A stretch of DNA of 10,506 nt from VBAS01 sp964508655. GTDB lineage: Bacteria > Bacteroidota > Bacteroidia > Chitinophagales > Chitinophagaceae. A program made the translations under genes and the position numbers. Shown one piece after another: positions 1-6,980 of this stretch. Each line of letters begins with the position of its first letter. Position 1 is the stretch's first letter. The stretch lies in contig CAZDUO010000115.1 of the NCBI GenBank assembly GCA_964508655.1, positions 1 to 10,506 on the forward strand, written 5' to 3'. The notes under the pieces are model-generated. The model saw only the letters and a list, made by a program, of their open reading frames with translations, made no database searches and was not told the origin of the DNA.

Positions 1-452
1 GGGGTAGTGGGGTCGTTGAACACTTCTGTCTGCCCGCTGTATTCCGCCTCGGTAATCATCATCGCATTTTTATCAAGTCCCGGAATGTTAAGCTCATTCA
101 GCTTTTGCAAGGCAAGCGCCGCCACCGGCAGCTTCACGGTGGAAGCCGGGTAGAAATAGGCAGCGTCATTTACATTGAAATAAAAATCGGTGAAGCGGGG
201 AAGGCCATTGCTGCGGCGGTCAATCCGGGTATAAATAATCTGTATTTTATGCTCAGGGTTTGATAAAACGGAAGCAAAATATTGCGGATATTGTTTTAAA
301 ACATCATACAGGTAGCGATGTGTAATACCGCCTTCCGATAAAACAGAATCAGTTTTGAAGTCAACGCTTCCGGAGCGGCTGGTTTGTATCACCGGTTTGC
401 ACGATGCCATAAAAAGCAGCACGAAAAAAAAGAAAACGGAGCTTCTGATCAT
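1..452 (-). CDS. Lipoprotein serine hydrolase, class A beta-lactamase-like (partial, N-terminal 150 residues)
   Basis: The frame is open from an ATG at 452 down to the window edge and gives 150 residues without a stop. The N-terminus is a lipoprotein signal peptide: a basic start (MIRSS), a Phe-rich hydrophobic core, and a lipobox ending FMASC with the lipidated Cys at residue 18, so the mature protein should be membrane-anchored outside the cytoplasm. Residues 99-107 read YFYPASTVK. The STVK at 104-107 fits the SxxK motif that carries the catalytic Ser and Lys of class A beta-lactamases and related serine hydrolases, and the following helix (LPVAALALQKLNEL) is typical of the family. The SDN and KTG motifs would lie beyond the edge and cannot be checked. 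Bacteroidota homologues are usually annotated as beta-lactamase-related hydrolases without proven antibiotic hydrolysis, so resistance should not be inferred. A weak -7-like sequence (minus TTACTTTG, 484-477) lies upstream. Confidence 0.8.
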   Translation of the reverse strand, partial: MIRSSVFFFFVLLFMASCKPVIQTSRSGSVDFKTDSVLSEGGITHRYLYDVLKQYPQYFASVLSNPEHKIQIIYTRIDRRSNGLPRFTDFYFNVNDAAYFYPASTVKLPVAALALQKLNELNIPGLDKNAMMITEAEYSGQTEVFNDPTT

Positions 453-557
453 GCCTTAAACTTAGACCATTTTATCCAAAGTAAAACAGAGTTTTAATTA
501 CTGAAAACCACGGCACTTACCCCTCATTTTTTATCCATATTTTCTGACCGAAAACCC

Positions 558-565
558 TATCTTTG
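558..565 (+). promoter_or_regulatory. Candidate -7 promoter element for secDF
   Basis: TATCTTTG matches the Bacteroidota -7 consensus TAnnTTTG exactly. No clear TTG/TTTG -33 element is visible about 20 nt upstream; the sequence there is T-rich. If used, transcription would begin near 570-573 and give secDF a leader of about 138 nt, much longer than the other leaders inferred in this window. Confidence 0.5.
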
Positions 566-686
566 CCGCCCTGTTCGCCATAGCATCTTGTCCAGCGGAG
601 CTTTTACGTAGTTGGATAGCAAAGGCGGATCTTTTTAAAAAAAACCGGCCGCTCGCCAAATAATTGATGAGAAAGGAACAAGCGGC
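566..686 (+). other. Possible structured 5' leader of secDF
   Basis: The spacer between the divergent genes holds several short pairings. CCGCC (566-570) can pair with GGCGG (624-628), which is followed by ATCTTTTT and could behave as an attenuator-like hairpin. Inside that span TCCAGC and GTTGGA can pair with one G-U. Further on GCCGCT (648-653) is complementary to AGCGGC (681-686). Each stem is short and no known riboswitch class is recognised. The 5' strand of the first stem may also lie partly before the transcript start. This is a weak structural suggestion only. Confidence 0.2.
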
Positions 687-709
687 ATTAAAAGAAAATT
701 CTTACCTGT

Positions 710-3700
710 ATGCAATTAAGAGGTTTAGTAGCTTTCTTCACCATTGTACTGATTATTATTTCTGTTTGGCTGCTGTCGTACACCTGGTTTGTGCGCAAAC
801 ATGAAAGCAAGCTGGAAAAAAATGCCATTGCTTATGTGCAGGCCCGCTATCCCGATTCAAAAAAATATTCCGATCCTGCCGATTATCCTGATTCACTGGA
901 AGAAATATTTAAAGCAAGAATGCGCAAACTCCAGGACAGCACCAAAGATGTGAAAGTGACCTGGTGGGGCACTACCTATGCAGATGCCCGAAAAAATGAG
1001 TTGAACCTCGGTCTTGACCTGCAGGGTGGTATGAACGTGACCATGGAAGTGGAACTTACCGGCCTGCTGCGCTCCATGAGCAATTACTCCCGCAACCCGC
1101 AATTGCTGCAGGCGCTGGAAACAGCCAATAAACAAAAGGCCAACAGCGATGCTGATTTTATTTCGCTTTTCTATACTGAATTCAGAAAGCTGGCAGGCGA
1201 AGGCAAACTGGCAGCCATTTTTTCTGCCGCCAATGCTGATAAAATAAAAATTGATGCTTCCGATAATAAAGTGCTTGAAGTAATACGTGCCGAAGCCGGC
1301 GAAGCCATTAACCGGACTTTCCAGGTTTTGCGCAGCCGTATTGACCAGTTTGGTGTAGCCCAACCCAACATCAATCTTGATGAAGCAAAAGGAATCATCA
1401 CCGTGGAACTTGCCGGGATAGATGATGAAGAAAGGGTTAGAAAATATTTACAGTCAACAGCCAATCTTGAGTTTTGGGAAGTATATAACATTGGCGAGTT
1501 GCAGGATGAAATACTTGCTGCCGATGAGGCGTTCAGTAATATTATGACCGGCACTAAACCGGCCTCTGATACTTCCGGAGCTGCTCCTGCTGATACTACC
1601 AAAACCCAACCAGACACGACAGCTGCAGTTCCTGCCACGCAAACCAAAAGATCGCTGGGAGAATACATCCAGTTTGTACAACCATCGCAGGACCCGCAAA
1701 CCGGGAAAATAATATACCCAGCACCTATTGGTTTTGTAAGCATAAAAGATACGGCCCAGCTGAGAGAATACTTGAACCTGGAAGGTGTGTTCAGCAAATT
1801 CCCGGCCGATGTAAGGTTTCATTATGGTATTGCTGAAACAAATGATCAAACCAGAAAGAAAAATGATTTTTTGGCACTGTATGCCATCAAAACCTATGGC
1901 TCTGATAAACCCCCGATTGAAGGCGATGTAATTACCGACGCCAGCCAGGATTATGAACCCATTACCGGCAACCCGATAGTGCAAATGAGCATGAATGCTA
2001 AAGGCGCCAGCGACTGGGCAACATTGACTGCCAAGAGTGCCCAAAACCGTATTCCCATTGCCATAGTGCTTGACAATCTTGTTTATTCGGCACCCGTAGC
2101 TGATGAAAAAATTGAGGGAGGCCGTTCACAAATCAGGGGAAATTTTACTGTGGAAGAAGCCAAAGACCTTGCGAACATTCTTAAAGTGGGAAAACTGCCG
2201 GCTCCGGCAAAAATTGTACAGGAGCAGGTGGTTGGTCCAACTCTCGGGGCTGAAGCCATCAAAGGCGGCAGCATGGCTTTTATCATATCATTTATTGTCA
2301 TCTTCCTGCTGATGCTTATTTACTACAATACAAGCGGGTGGATTGCAAACATTGCTCTTATCCTGAACCTGCTGTTTACTGTGGGTGTACTTACGGGACT
2401 GGGCGCCACGCTTACTGCACCGGGTATTGCAGGTCTTGTACTTACCATCGGCATGGCGGTTGACACTAATGTAATTATTTACGAACGCATCAAAGAGGAA
2501 CTGACACGGGGCAAAGGTTACCAGCTTGCCATTAATGATGGTTACCGTCGTTCACTTCCGCCGGTGCTGGATGCGCACATCACTACATTGCTTACGGCTA
2601 TTGTTCTTTTCTATTTTGGTCTTGGGCCGGTAAAAGGATTTGCAACCACCCAGATTCTGGGTCTGTTGCTTTCTATGTTTTGCGGCATACTGGTGAGCCG
2701 CTGGGTTACTGATTGGTTTACCGATAAGAAAAAACACCTGACCTATTTTACTGCCCTGAGCAAAAGAATTTTCCAGCATGCCAATTTCAAATTTATTGAG
2801 TACAGGAAAGTTGCCTATGGTATTTCACTGGTGGTACTGGCGCTGGGTGTCGGTGCCTATTTCAATGGATTCAACCAGGGCGTGGAATTCAAAGGAGGCC
2901 GCAGCTTCATTATTAAGTTTGATGCCGCTAAACCGGTGAATGTGGAAGCCATCCGTAAAGACCTTGAAACAGCACTGGGTGAAAGCCCCATTATAAAAAC
3001 GTATGGCACTTCCAGCCAGCTGGATATTACTACGGCCTACCTCATCAACGACCCGCGGGAAGGAAAACTGGTGGATTCGCTGGTAGAAGTAAAACTTTTT
3101 GAGGCCTTGAAAAATCATTTGCCGCCCGTCAGTTACGAAACCTTCGACAGTAAACATAAACTGGGCTCTTCAAAAGTGCTGCCAACTATTTCCGATGACC
3201 TGAAAGCCGGCGCCAAAAAAGCGACTTTCATTGCCTTATTCATCATTGCATTTTATATTTTCATTCGTTTTCGCGACTGGCGGTACTCCCTGGGTACCAT
3301 CGTAGCCCTGCTGCACGACGTGCTGGTAACGCTGGCTGCTTTTTCTTTCCTGAAAAATGTAGTGCCCTTCCCGCTTGAACTGGACCAGCATTTTATTGCT
3401 GCTGTGCTCACCGTTATCGGTTTCTCCATGAACGATACAGTGATTGTGTTCGACCGGATTCGTGAATACAGCCGCACTCTCATCGGGCAGCCGAAAGAAA
3501 TCATCATCAACCGGGCCATTAACGATACGCTGAGCCGCACCATTATGACATCGCTTACGGTATTCCTCACCATTCTTATCCTGTTCATCTTTGGCGGGGA
3601 AGTAACAAGAGGATTTGCTTTTGCCATGCTGATTGGTGTCATCACCGGTACTTACTCATCCATTTTCGTGGCGGCACCGGTGCTGGTAGACCTTGCCAGG

Positions 3701-3781
3701 AACAAACCGCTGGGTAAAGCAGAACTGGTAACTGGCACAGCCCGGAAACCGGCAATGAAACCAGCTACAGCAAAAAGCTGA
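710..3781 (+). CDS. secDF: Bifunctional protein translocase subunit SecDF (SecD-SecF fusion)
   Basis: This inner-membrane accessory subunit of the Sec translocon uses the proton gradient to help pull exported proteins across the membrane after SecA/SecYEG insertion. The 1,023 residues hold a complete SecD followed by a complete SecF, the usual Bacteroidota arrangement. SecD part: first membrane segment about 4-24; LGLDLQGG at 100-107; periplasmic P1 domain with QVLRSRIDQFGVAQPNI near 205-221; VLDNLVYSAPV at 453-463 and the GPTLG region at 509-513; five membrane segments about 520-665 including GMAVDTN (581-587), whose Asp585 sits where the proton-relay Asp of SecD lies. SecF part: membrane segment about 702-719; GVEFKGG (724-730); membrane segments about 838-995 with SMNDTVIVFDRIREY (906-920). 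A Thr/Ala/Pro-rich stretch at about 281-312 interrupts the periplasmic domain. The start is set by the membrane segment right after it; there is no Shine-Dalgarno. The gene appears to be monocistronic, with a terminator 27 nt after its stop. Confidence 0.97.
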   Translation: MQLRGLVAFFTIVLIIISVWLLSYTWFVRKHESKLEKNAIAYVQARYPDSKKYSDPADYPDSLEEIFKARMRKLQDSTKDVKVTWWGTTYADARKNELNLGLDLQGGMNVTMEVELTGLLRSMSNYSRNPQLLQALETANKQKANSDADFISLFYTEFRKLAGEGKLAAIFSAANADKIKIDASDNKVLEVIRAEAGEAINRTFQVLRSRIDQFGVAQPNINLDEAKGIITVELAGIDDEERVRKYLQSTANLEFWEVYNIGELQDEILAADEAFSNIMTGTKPASDTSGAAPADTTKTQPDTTAAVPATQTKRSLGEYIQFVQPSQDPQTGKIIYPAPIGFVSIKDTAQLREYLNLEGVFSKFPADVRFHYGIAETNDQTRKKNDFLALYAIKTYGSDKPPIEGDVITDASQDYEPITGNPIVQMSMNAKGASDWATLTAKSAQNRIPIAIVLDNLVYSAPVADEKIEGGRSQIRGNFTVEEAKDLANILKVGKLPAPAKIVQEQVVGPTLGAEAIKGGSMAFIISFIVIFLLMLIYYNTSGWIANIALILNLLFTVGVLTGLGATLTAPGIAGLVLTIGMAVDTNVIIYERIKEELTRGKGYQLAINDGYRRSLPPVLDAHITTLLTAIVLFYFGLGPVKGFATTQILGLLLSMFCGILVSRWVTDWFTDKKKHLTYFTALSKRIFQHANFKFIEYRKVAYGISLVVLALGVGAYFNGFNQGVEFKGGRSFIIKFDAAKPVNVEAIRKDLETALGESPIIKTYGTSSQLDITTAYLINDPREGKLVDSLVEVKLFEALKNHLPPVSYETFDSKHKLGSSKVLPTISDDLKAGAKKATFIALFIIAFYIFIRFRDWRYSLGTIVALLHDVLVTLAAFSFLKNVVPFPLELDQHFIAAVLTVIGFSMNDTVIVFDRIREYSRTLIGQPKEIIINRAINDTLSRTIMTSLTVFLTILILFIFGGEVTRGFAFAMLIGVITGTYSSIFVAAPVLVDLARNKPLGKAELVTGTARKPAMKPATAKS

Positions 3782-3807
3782 TAGCAGGAAAATCTGAAAT
3801 AAATTGG

Positions 3808-3842
3808 AAAGCCTCTGTATTTTCTGCAGAGGCTTTATTATT
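3808..3842 (+). terminator. Rho-independent terminator after secDF
   Basis: A perfect 10-bp stem, AAAGCCTCTG (3808-3817) with CAGAGGCTTT (3827-3836), encloses a 9-nt loop and runs into a T-rich tail (TTTATTATT). It lies 27 nt after the secDF stop in the convergent spacer. Read from the other strand the tail is only TTTCCAATTT, so it is probably mainly one-directional. Confidence 0.85.
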
Positions 3843-3860
3843 AAAAAGAAATGAATCAAT

Positions 3861-3891
3861 CAAAATTCCCCAGCCTCGGTGAGGACAGGGG
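3861..3891 (-). terminator. Likely terminator of the Fe-S carrier gene
   Basis: On the minus strand, 8 nt past the stop codon, CCCC-TGT-CCTC-ACC-GAGG-CT-GGGG folds into a stem with a small internal loop (plus strand 3868-3891) and is followed by AATTTTG. The T tail is short, so termination may be partial, but position and orientation fit. Confidence 0.6.
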
Positions 3892-3899
3892 ATAAAGTC

Positions 3900-4244
3900 T
3901 TACACAGCAAAGCTGCTGCCGCAACCGCAAGTGGTGCTGGCATTTGGGTTTTTGAAAACAAAGCCCCGATTGTTCAATCCATCCTGCCAGTCAATTTCAA
4001 TTCCGAGCAAGTACATTTCATGTGCTTTGTTCATGATGCAGCGGATGCCGGCTATTTCAAACTCAAAGTCTTTTTCGGTAGGATAATCAAAACCCATCAG
4101 GTAGCTCATTCCGGAGCAACCGCCTCCCTTTACTCCAATGCGAAGCAATTGTGAAGGGTCATGGCTTTCCTTTTGCATCAATTTTTTTATTTCAATAATG
4201 GCTCCTTCAGTAAGCGTTATTGGGTTAGTTGTTGACACGGTCAT
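3900..4244 (-). CDS. HesB/IscA-family iron-sulfur cluster carrier (IscA/SufA/ErpA type)
   Basis: This small A-type carrier of 114 residues would bind a Fe-S cluster and pass it to apo-proteins in the cytoplasm. The three ligand cysteines are present and spaced as in the family: Cys43 in GGGCSGMSY, then Cys106 and Cys108 in TTCGCGSSF. The C-terminal FKNPNASTTCGCGSSF is the family signature. Length matches bacterial IscA/ErpA (about 107-115 residues). The frame stays open upstream to 4433, but the ATG at 4244 is the correct start: homology begins there, an A-rich AGAAAAG precedes it, and a -7 promoter motif lies 17 nt upstream. The extra upstream residues would also run into the divergent gene. 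No other Fe-S assembly genes (sufBCDS, iscU) are in the window, so which paralogue this is cannot be decided. Confidence 0.93.
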   Translation of the reverse strand: MTVSTTNPITLTEGAIIEIKKLMQKESHDPSQLLRIGVKGGGCSGMSYLMGFDYPTEKDFEFEIAGIRCIMNKAHEMYLLGIEIDWQDGLNNRGFVFKNPNASTTCGCGSSFAV

Positions 4245-4261
4245 CTTTTCTAATTTATCTG

Positions 4262-4269
4262 CAAAAATA
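4262..4269 (-). promoter_or_regulatory. Candidate -7 element for the Fe-S carrier gene
   Basis: On the minus strand the sequence is TATTTTTG, an exact TAnnTTTG match, 17 nt before the ATG at 4244. The predicted leader is about 11 nt. No clear -33 TTG is seen at normal spacing. Confidence 0.5.
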
Positions 4270-4286
4270 AAAACAAAAGCCGGACG

Positions 4287-4301
4287 CGGTTTTCTAAACC
4301 G
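4287..4301. promoter_or_regulatory. Palindrome centred between two divergent promoters (possible operator)
   Basis: CGGTTT-TCT-AAACCG is a perfect 6+6 inverted repeat with a 3-nt spacer. It lies 17 nt from the minus-strand -7 motif and 21 nt from the plus-strand -7 motif, overlapping where -33 contacts would fall for both genes. This is the geometry of an operator controlling a divergent pair. No regulator gene is adjacent, and a 6-bp inverted repeat can occur by chance. Confidence 0.3.
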
Positions 4302-4322
4302 GGAAAGAAGGCCATTTGCCTG

Positions 4323-4330
4323 TATTTTTG
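4323..4330 (+). promoter_or_regulatory. Candidate -7 element for the 4351-4854 gene
   Basis: TATTTTTG, an exact TAnnTTTG match, lies 20 nt before the ATG at 4351. It is the same octamer as the motif serving the divergent Fe-S carrier gene. It would drive the membrane-protein gene and possibly the mutase gene downstream. Confidence 0.5.
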
Positions 4331-4350
4331 CTAAAACCTGACAACCGATC

Positions 4351-4854
4351 ATGGAAGAAACTACTTTAAGCCTTGTAATTGCTGTAGCTGCACTGCTGAT
4401 ATCCTCGGTTACTTTTTTCATGTGGTACACCAAAAAAGAAAAACGGGCGGGTGAAACCCCTTTTAATATCAGGCCCCTTCAACTACAGGCTTATGAACGG
4501 CTGGTGATACTCACAGAACGCATTGCGCTGCCCAACCTGGTGAGCCGTGCCAATCAACCCGGGCTTTCGGCCAAAGAAATGCAATTGCTGATGCTCGAAA
4601 GCATCAAACAGGAGTTTGATTACAACAGCTCGCAGCAACTGTACGTAAGCCCTGTGGCTTGGCAGGCTGTAAGCAACCTGAAAGAGCAGAACATGCTTAT
4701 CATAAACCAGGTGGCGCATACACTGCCCGCTGAAGCAAAAGGCACTGACCTCGGAAAAAAAATTATAGAATTACTGATGACCCATGATAAAAAAGCATTG
4801 CACAATATTGTGCTCGAAGCGCTGAACTATGAAGCAAGAAAGCTGATGAAATAG
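4351..4854 (+). CDS. Membrane-anchored hypothetical protein, resembles DUF7935-type Bacteroidota proteins
   Basis: The 167 residues start with a short acidic segment and one hydrophobic helix (about 6-26, LSLVIAVAALLISSVTFFMW), followed by a basic KKEKR. That charge pattern predicts an N-out, C-in anchor with the rest in the cytoplasm. The soluble part contains the phrase RPLQLQAYERLVILTERI (41-58) and a mainly helical body to residue 167. I recall that phrase from a conserved Bacteroidota family of unknown function (DUF7935), but the name is tentative and no biochemical role is known to me. No catalytic motif is visible. The gene is divergent from the Fe-S carrier gene, with 106 nt between them, and lies 55 nt upstream of the mutase gene on the same strand, so co-transcription is possible. 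The start follows directly after a -7 promoter motif, with no Shine-Dalgarno. Confidence 0.85.
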   Translation: MEETTLSLVIAVAALLISSVTFFMWYTKKEKRAGETPFNIRPLQLQAYERLVILTERIALPNLVSRANQPGLSAKEMQLLMLESIKQEFDYNSSQQLYVSPVAWQAVSNLKEQNMLIINQVAHTLPAEAKGTDLGKKIIELLMTHDKKALHNIVLEALNYEARKLMK

Positions 4855-4863
4855 AACCCCACG

Positions 4864-4884
4864 CCCCCGACCCCTGAAGGGGAG
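4864..4884. repeat. Short GC-rich hairpin repeat (CCCC-TGAA-GGGG type)
   Basis: Between the two co-directional genes the sequence CCCCC-GA-CCCC-TGAA-GGGG-AG forms a 4-bp GC stem (4871-4874 with 4879-4882) capped by a TGAA loop. Short motifs of this C-run/TGAA/G-run form are, from memory, scattered between genes of many Bacteroidota. There is no T tract, so it is not a classic terminator. It could modulate read-through into the mutase gene. Confidence 0.45.
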
Positions 4885-4909
4885 TATCAGAAGCTAACTC
4901 AAATAGAAA

Positions 4910-6472
4910 ATGTACAAGGAAAAAAAATATACCGATAGTGGGATTGAGATAAAGAAAATTTACACAGAAAAAGACACATCCCATTACCCGCCTTTAGAAG
5001 ATGGCGGTGTCTATCCCTTCACCCGCGGCATACAGGCCGATATGTATCGCGGCAAGCTGTGGACCATGCGGCAGTATGCAGGCTTCAGCACGGCAGAAGA
5101 AAGCAACAAGCGGTATCATTATTTACTTTCTCACGGAGTAAGCGGTTTAAGTGTGGCTTTTGATTTGCCCACCCAAATCGGTTACGACAGCGACCACCCG
5201 CTGGCCGAAGGTGAAGTGGGCAAAGTGGGTGTGGCCATTGATTCCATTGAAGACATGCAGGCCCTGTTTGATGGCATCAGGCTCGAAGATGTTTCCACCT
5301 CCATGACCATCAATGCCACAGCCTTTATCCTGCTTTCGTTTTATGTGGCATTGGCAAAACAGCAGGGCGCCGACCTGAAAAAAATTTCCGGCACCGTTCA
5401 GAATGATATTTTGAAAGAATATGCCGCCCGGGGCACTTACATTTACCCGCCCGGACCTTCCATGCGAATCATCACCGATATTTTTGAATGGTGCAGTAAT
5501 GAATTGCCAAAATGGAATACCATTTCCATATCCGGTTACCACATCCGCGAAGCAGGCAGCACGGCTGTGCAGGAAATTGCTTTTACGCTCAGCAATGGTA
5601 AAGCCTACGTAAAAGCAGCGATGGAAAAAGGACTTGACATCAACGTGTTTGGTAAACGGCTTTCTTTCTTTTTCAATGCCCACAATAATTTGTTTGAAGA
5701 AGTGGCCAAGTTCAGAGCGGCCAGACGTATGTGGGCAAAAATGATGAAAGAACTTGGCGCCACCGATCCGAAAGCAATGATGCTGCGTTTTCATGCGCAA
5801 ACAGGCGGCAGCACCCTGACGGCACAACAGCCGCTGAATAATATTGCGAGAGTAACGATTCAAACGCTGGCAGCGGTGCTGGGTGGCACACAGTCGCTGC
5901 ACACCAATGGATATGACGAAGCGCTGAGCCTGCCAACTGAAGAAGCAGCCCGCATTGCTTTGCGTACGCAGCAGGTTGTAGCGTTTGAAAGCGGCGCACC
6001 CGATACGGCGGATCCGCTGGGTGGCAGCTATTTTATTGAATCGCTGACCACTGAAGTGGAACATTCAGCCTGGAAACTGATAGAAAAAATTGACGCTATG
6101 GGCGGCAGCGTGCATGCCATTGAAGAAGGATTTATCCAGGATGAAATTGCCCGCAGCGCATACGAATACCAGCGGAAAATTGAAACGGGTGAAAAAATAA
6201 TCGTCGGGGTAAATAAATTCCAGGTGGAAGAGGAAACACCTGTTCCCATTCTGAGGATTGATGACAGCATCCGCAATGTACAGATTGAAAAACTGAAAAG
6301 GCTGAGAGAAAACCGCGACAAAGGCAAAGTGGATCAGTTACTGCAACAGCTCAACGATAAGGCCGTAAGCGGCGAAAACTTAATTCCTTCAGTAATTGAA
6401 GCGGTGGAAAACAAAGTAACCCTTGGCGAAATCGCCGGTGAATTGAGGGGGGTATTTGGAGAGTATAAATAA
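4910..6472 (+). CDS. Methylmalonyl-CoA mutase family catalytic subunit (acyl-CoA mutase large subunit, no B12-binding domain)
   Basis: The 520 residues cover the substrate-binding TIM-barrel domain of coenzyme-B12-dependent acyl-CoA mutases, which interconvert (R)-methylmalonyl-CoA and succinyl-CoA in propionate/succinate metabolism. Signature stretches include RQYAGFSTAEESN (54-66), SVAFDLPTQIGYDSDHP (81-97), GTYIYPPGPSMRII (175-188), SISGYHIREAGST (206-218) and GGTQSLHTNGYDEALSLPT (325-343). By my alignment Tyr56, Ala83, Arg174 and His211 match Tyr89, Ala116, Arg207 and His244 of the Propionibacterium enzyme; the Tyr and Arg contact the substrate carboxylate and are replaced in isobutyryl-CoA mutase. 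This favours methylmalonyl-CoA over branched monoacyl-CoA. The protein stops about 200 residues short of single-chain mutases and has no DxHxxG cobalamin motif, so it needs a separate B12-binding small subunit, which is not in this window. No meaB/argK-type chaperone or epimerase gene lies beside it. Confidence 0.93.
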   Translation: MYKEKKYTDSGIEIKKIYTEKDTSHYPPLEDGGVYPFTRGIQADMYRGKLWTMRQYAGFSTAEESNKRYHYLLSHGVSGLSVAFDLPTQIGYDSDHPLAEGEVGKVGVAIDSIEDMQALFDGIRLEDVSTSMTINATAFILLSFYVALAKQQGADLKKISGTVQNDILKEYAARGTYIYPPGPSMRIITDIFEWCSNELPKWNTISISGYHIREAGSTAVQEIAFTLSNGKAYVKAAMEKGLDINVFGKRLSFFFNAHNNLFEEVAKFRAARRMWAKMMKELGATDPKAMMLRFHAQTGGSTLTAQQPLNNIARVTIQTLAAVLGGTQSLHTNGYDEALSLPTEEAARIALRTQQVVAFESGAPDTADPLGGSYFIESLTTEVEHSAWKLIEKIDAMGGSVHAIEEGFIQDEIARSAYEYQRKIETGEKIIVGVNKFQVEEETPVPILRIDDSIRNVQIEKLKRLRENRDKGKVDQLLQQLNDKAVSGENLIPSVIEAVENKVTLGEIAGELRGVFGEYK

Positions 6473-6483
6473 GTTTTTTCGTT

Positions 6484-6864
6484 CTACATCCACCTGCTCA
6501 AAAAATCATTAAACTCATGGCGCAGGGCATTCATGATGAGCTCCAGTTGTTCATAGCGTTCACGCAGCTGATGAGCCAGGTGGATAAATAATTCATCTAC
6601 CTCGCCGGCATTATTACTTGCATCACGGGTCAGTGCTTTTACATAAGCTTTCACTTCATGTTTCAGGTCGCTGATGTTTTTTTGCTGAATCATAAACTGG
6701 TTCTGAAAATGCTCCACCCCTATGCCTGCCTCTTCTGAACTGTTTTTATCAGCCACTTCTTCCAGCCTTGCCTGCATCAGGTCCAGTTCATCTTTATAAA
6801 ATTCAAGCCCTTTCATCCACATGGTATGATCGGTGCCGGCCTGCAGTATATTCACGTAGCTCAT
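6484..6864 (-). CDS. Hypothetical helical protein, 126 residues
   Basis: I do not recognise a named family. The protein has no signal peptide or membrane segment and is rich in Glu, Leu, His, Gln and Lys. Three long helices are likely (about 13-40, 46-80 and 88-123), with heptad-like hydrophobic spacing in ELDLMQARLEEV (26-37) and LRERYEQLELIMNALRHEF (100-118). That suggests a coiled coil or helical bundle in the cytoplasm. Several His/Glu pairs (His69-Glu70, His95, His98, His116-Glu117) recall metal-binding bundles, but their spacing does not match hemerythrin and metal binding is only a guess. A -7 promoter motif 13 nt upstream supports the ATG at 6864. It converges tail-to-tail on the mutase gene with 11 nt between stops and no terminator hairpin in the gap. 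glnS lies upstream on the same strand, 338 nt away. Confidence 0.75.
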   Translation of the reverse strand: MSYVNILQAGTDHTMWMKGLEFYKDELDLMQARLEEVADKNSSEEAGIGVEHFQNQFMIQQKNISDLKHEVKAYVKALTRDASNNAGEVDELFIHLAHQLRERYEQLELIMNALRHEFNDFLSRWM

Positions 6865-6877
6865 ACAGACTTTTAAC

Positions 6878-6885
6878 CAAAAGTA
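6878..6885 (-). promoter_or_regulatory. Candidate -7 element for the 126-residue protein gene
   Basis: Minus-strand TACTTTTG matches TAnnTTTG and ends 13 nt before the ATG at 6864. A TTTG occurs further upstream (minus strand, 6915-6912), but the gap of 26 nt is about five longer than the usual -33 to -7 spacing. A short leader of about 7 nt is implied. Confidence 0.4.
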
Positions 6886-6980
6886 TTATTTACGGTTACC
6901 AGCCCGCCTGACAAAGATCAAACACCTGTATGATTGTAACTATATAAGGAACTGAGTTGAGGCAAAAATGAATTAATCAG

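Noticed and set aside
1..452. Calling the partial gene an antibiotic-resistance beta-lactamase
   Set aside because: Only the SxxK motif is visible, the protein is a lipoprotein with an N-terminal extension, and the motifs needed to judge beta-lactamase activity lie outside the window.
590..660. A tRNA-like D-arm look-alike (GTAGTTGGATAGC) in the secDF leader
   Set aside because: No acceptor stem, anticodon stem or T-loop consensus can be assembled around it.
4245..4433. N-terminal extension of the Fe-S carrier to an upstream start at 4433 (177 residues)
   Set aside because: The extra 63 residues have no family similarity, overlap the start of the divergent gene at 4351, and cover the whole divergent promoter region; homology to IscA proteins begins at the ATG at 4244.
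5147..6064. A 305-codon minus-strand open frame opposite the mutase gene
   Set aside because: It is His/Cys/Phe-rich in the way an antisense shadow of a coding frame is, and it lies entirely within the well-supported mutase gene.
6885..6915. A TTTG upstream of the 126-residue gene as a -33 promoter element
   Set aside because: The 26-nt gap to the -7 motif is longer than the roughly 19-21 nt normally seen in this phylum.
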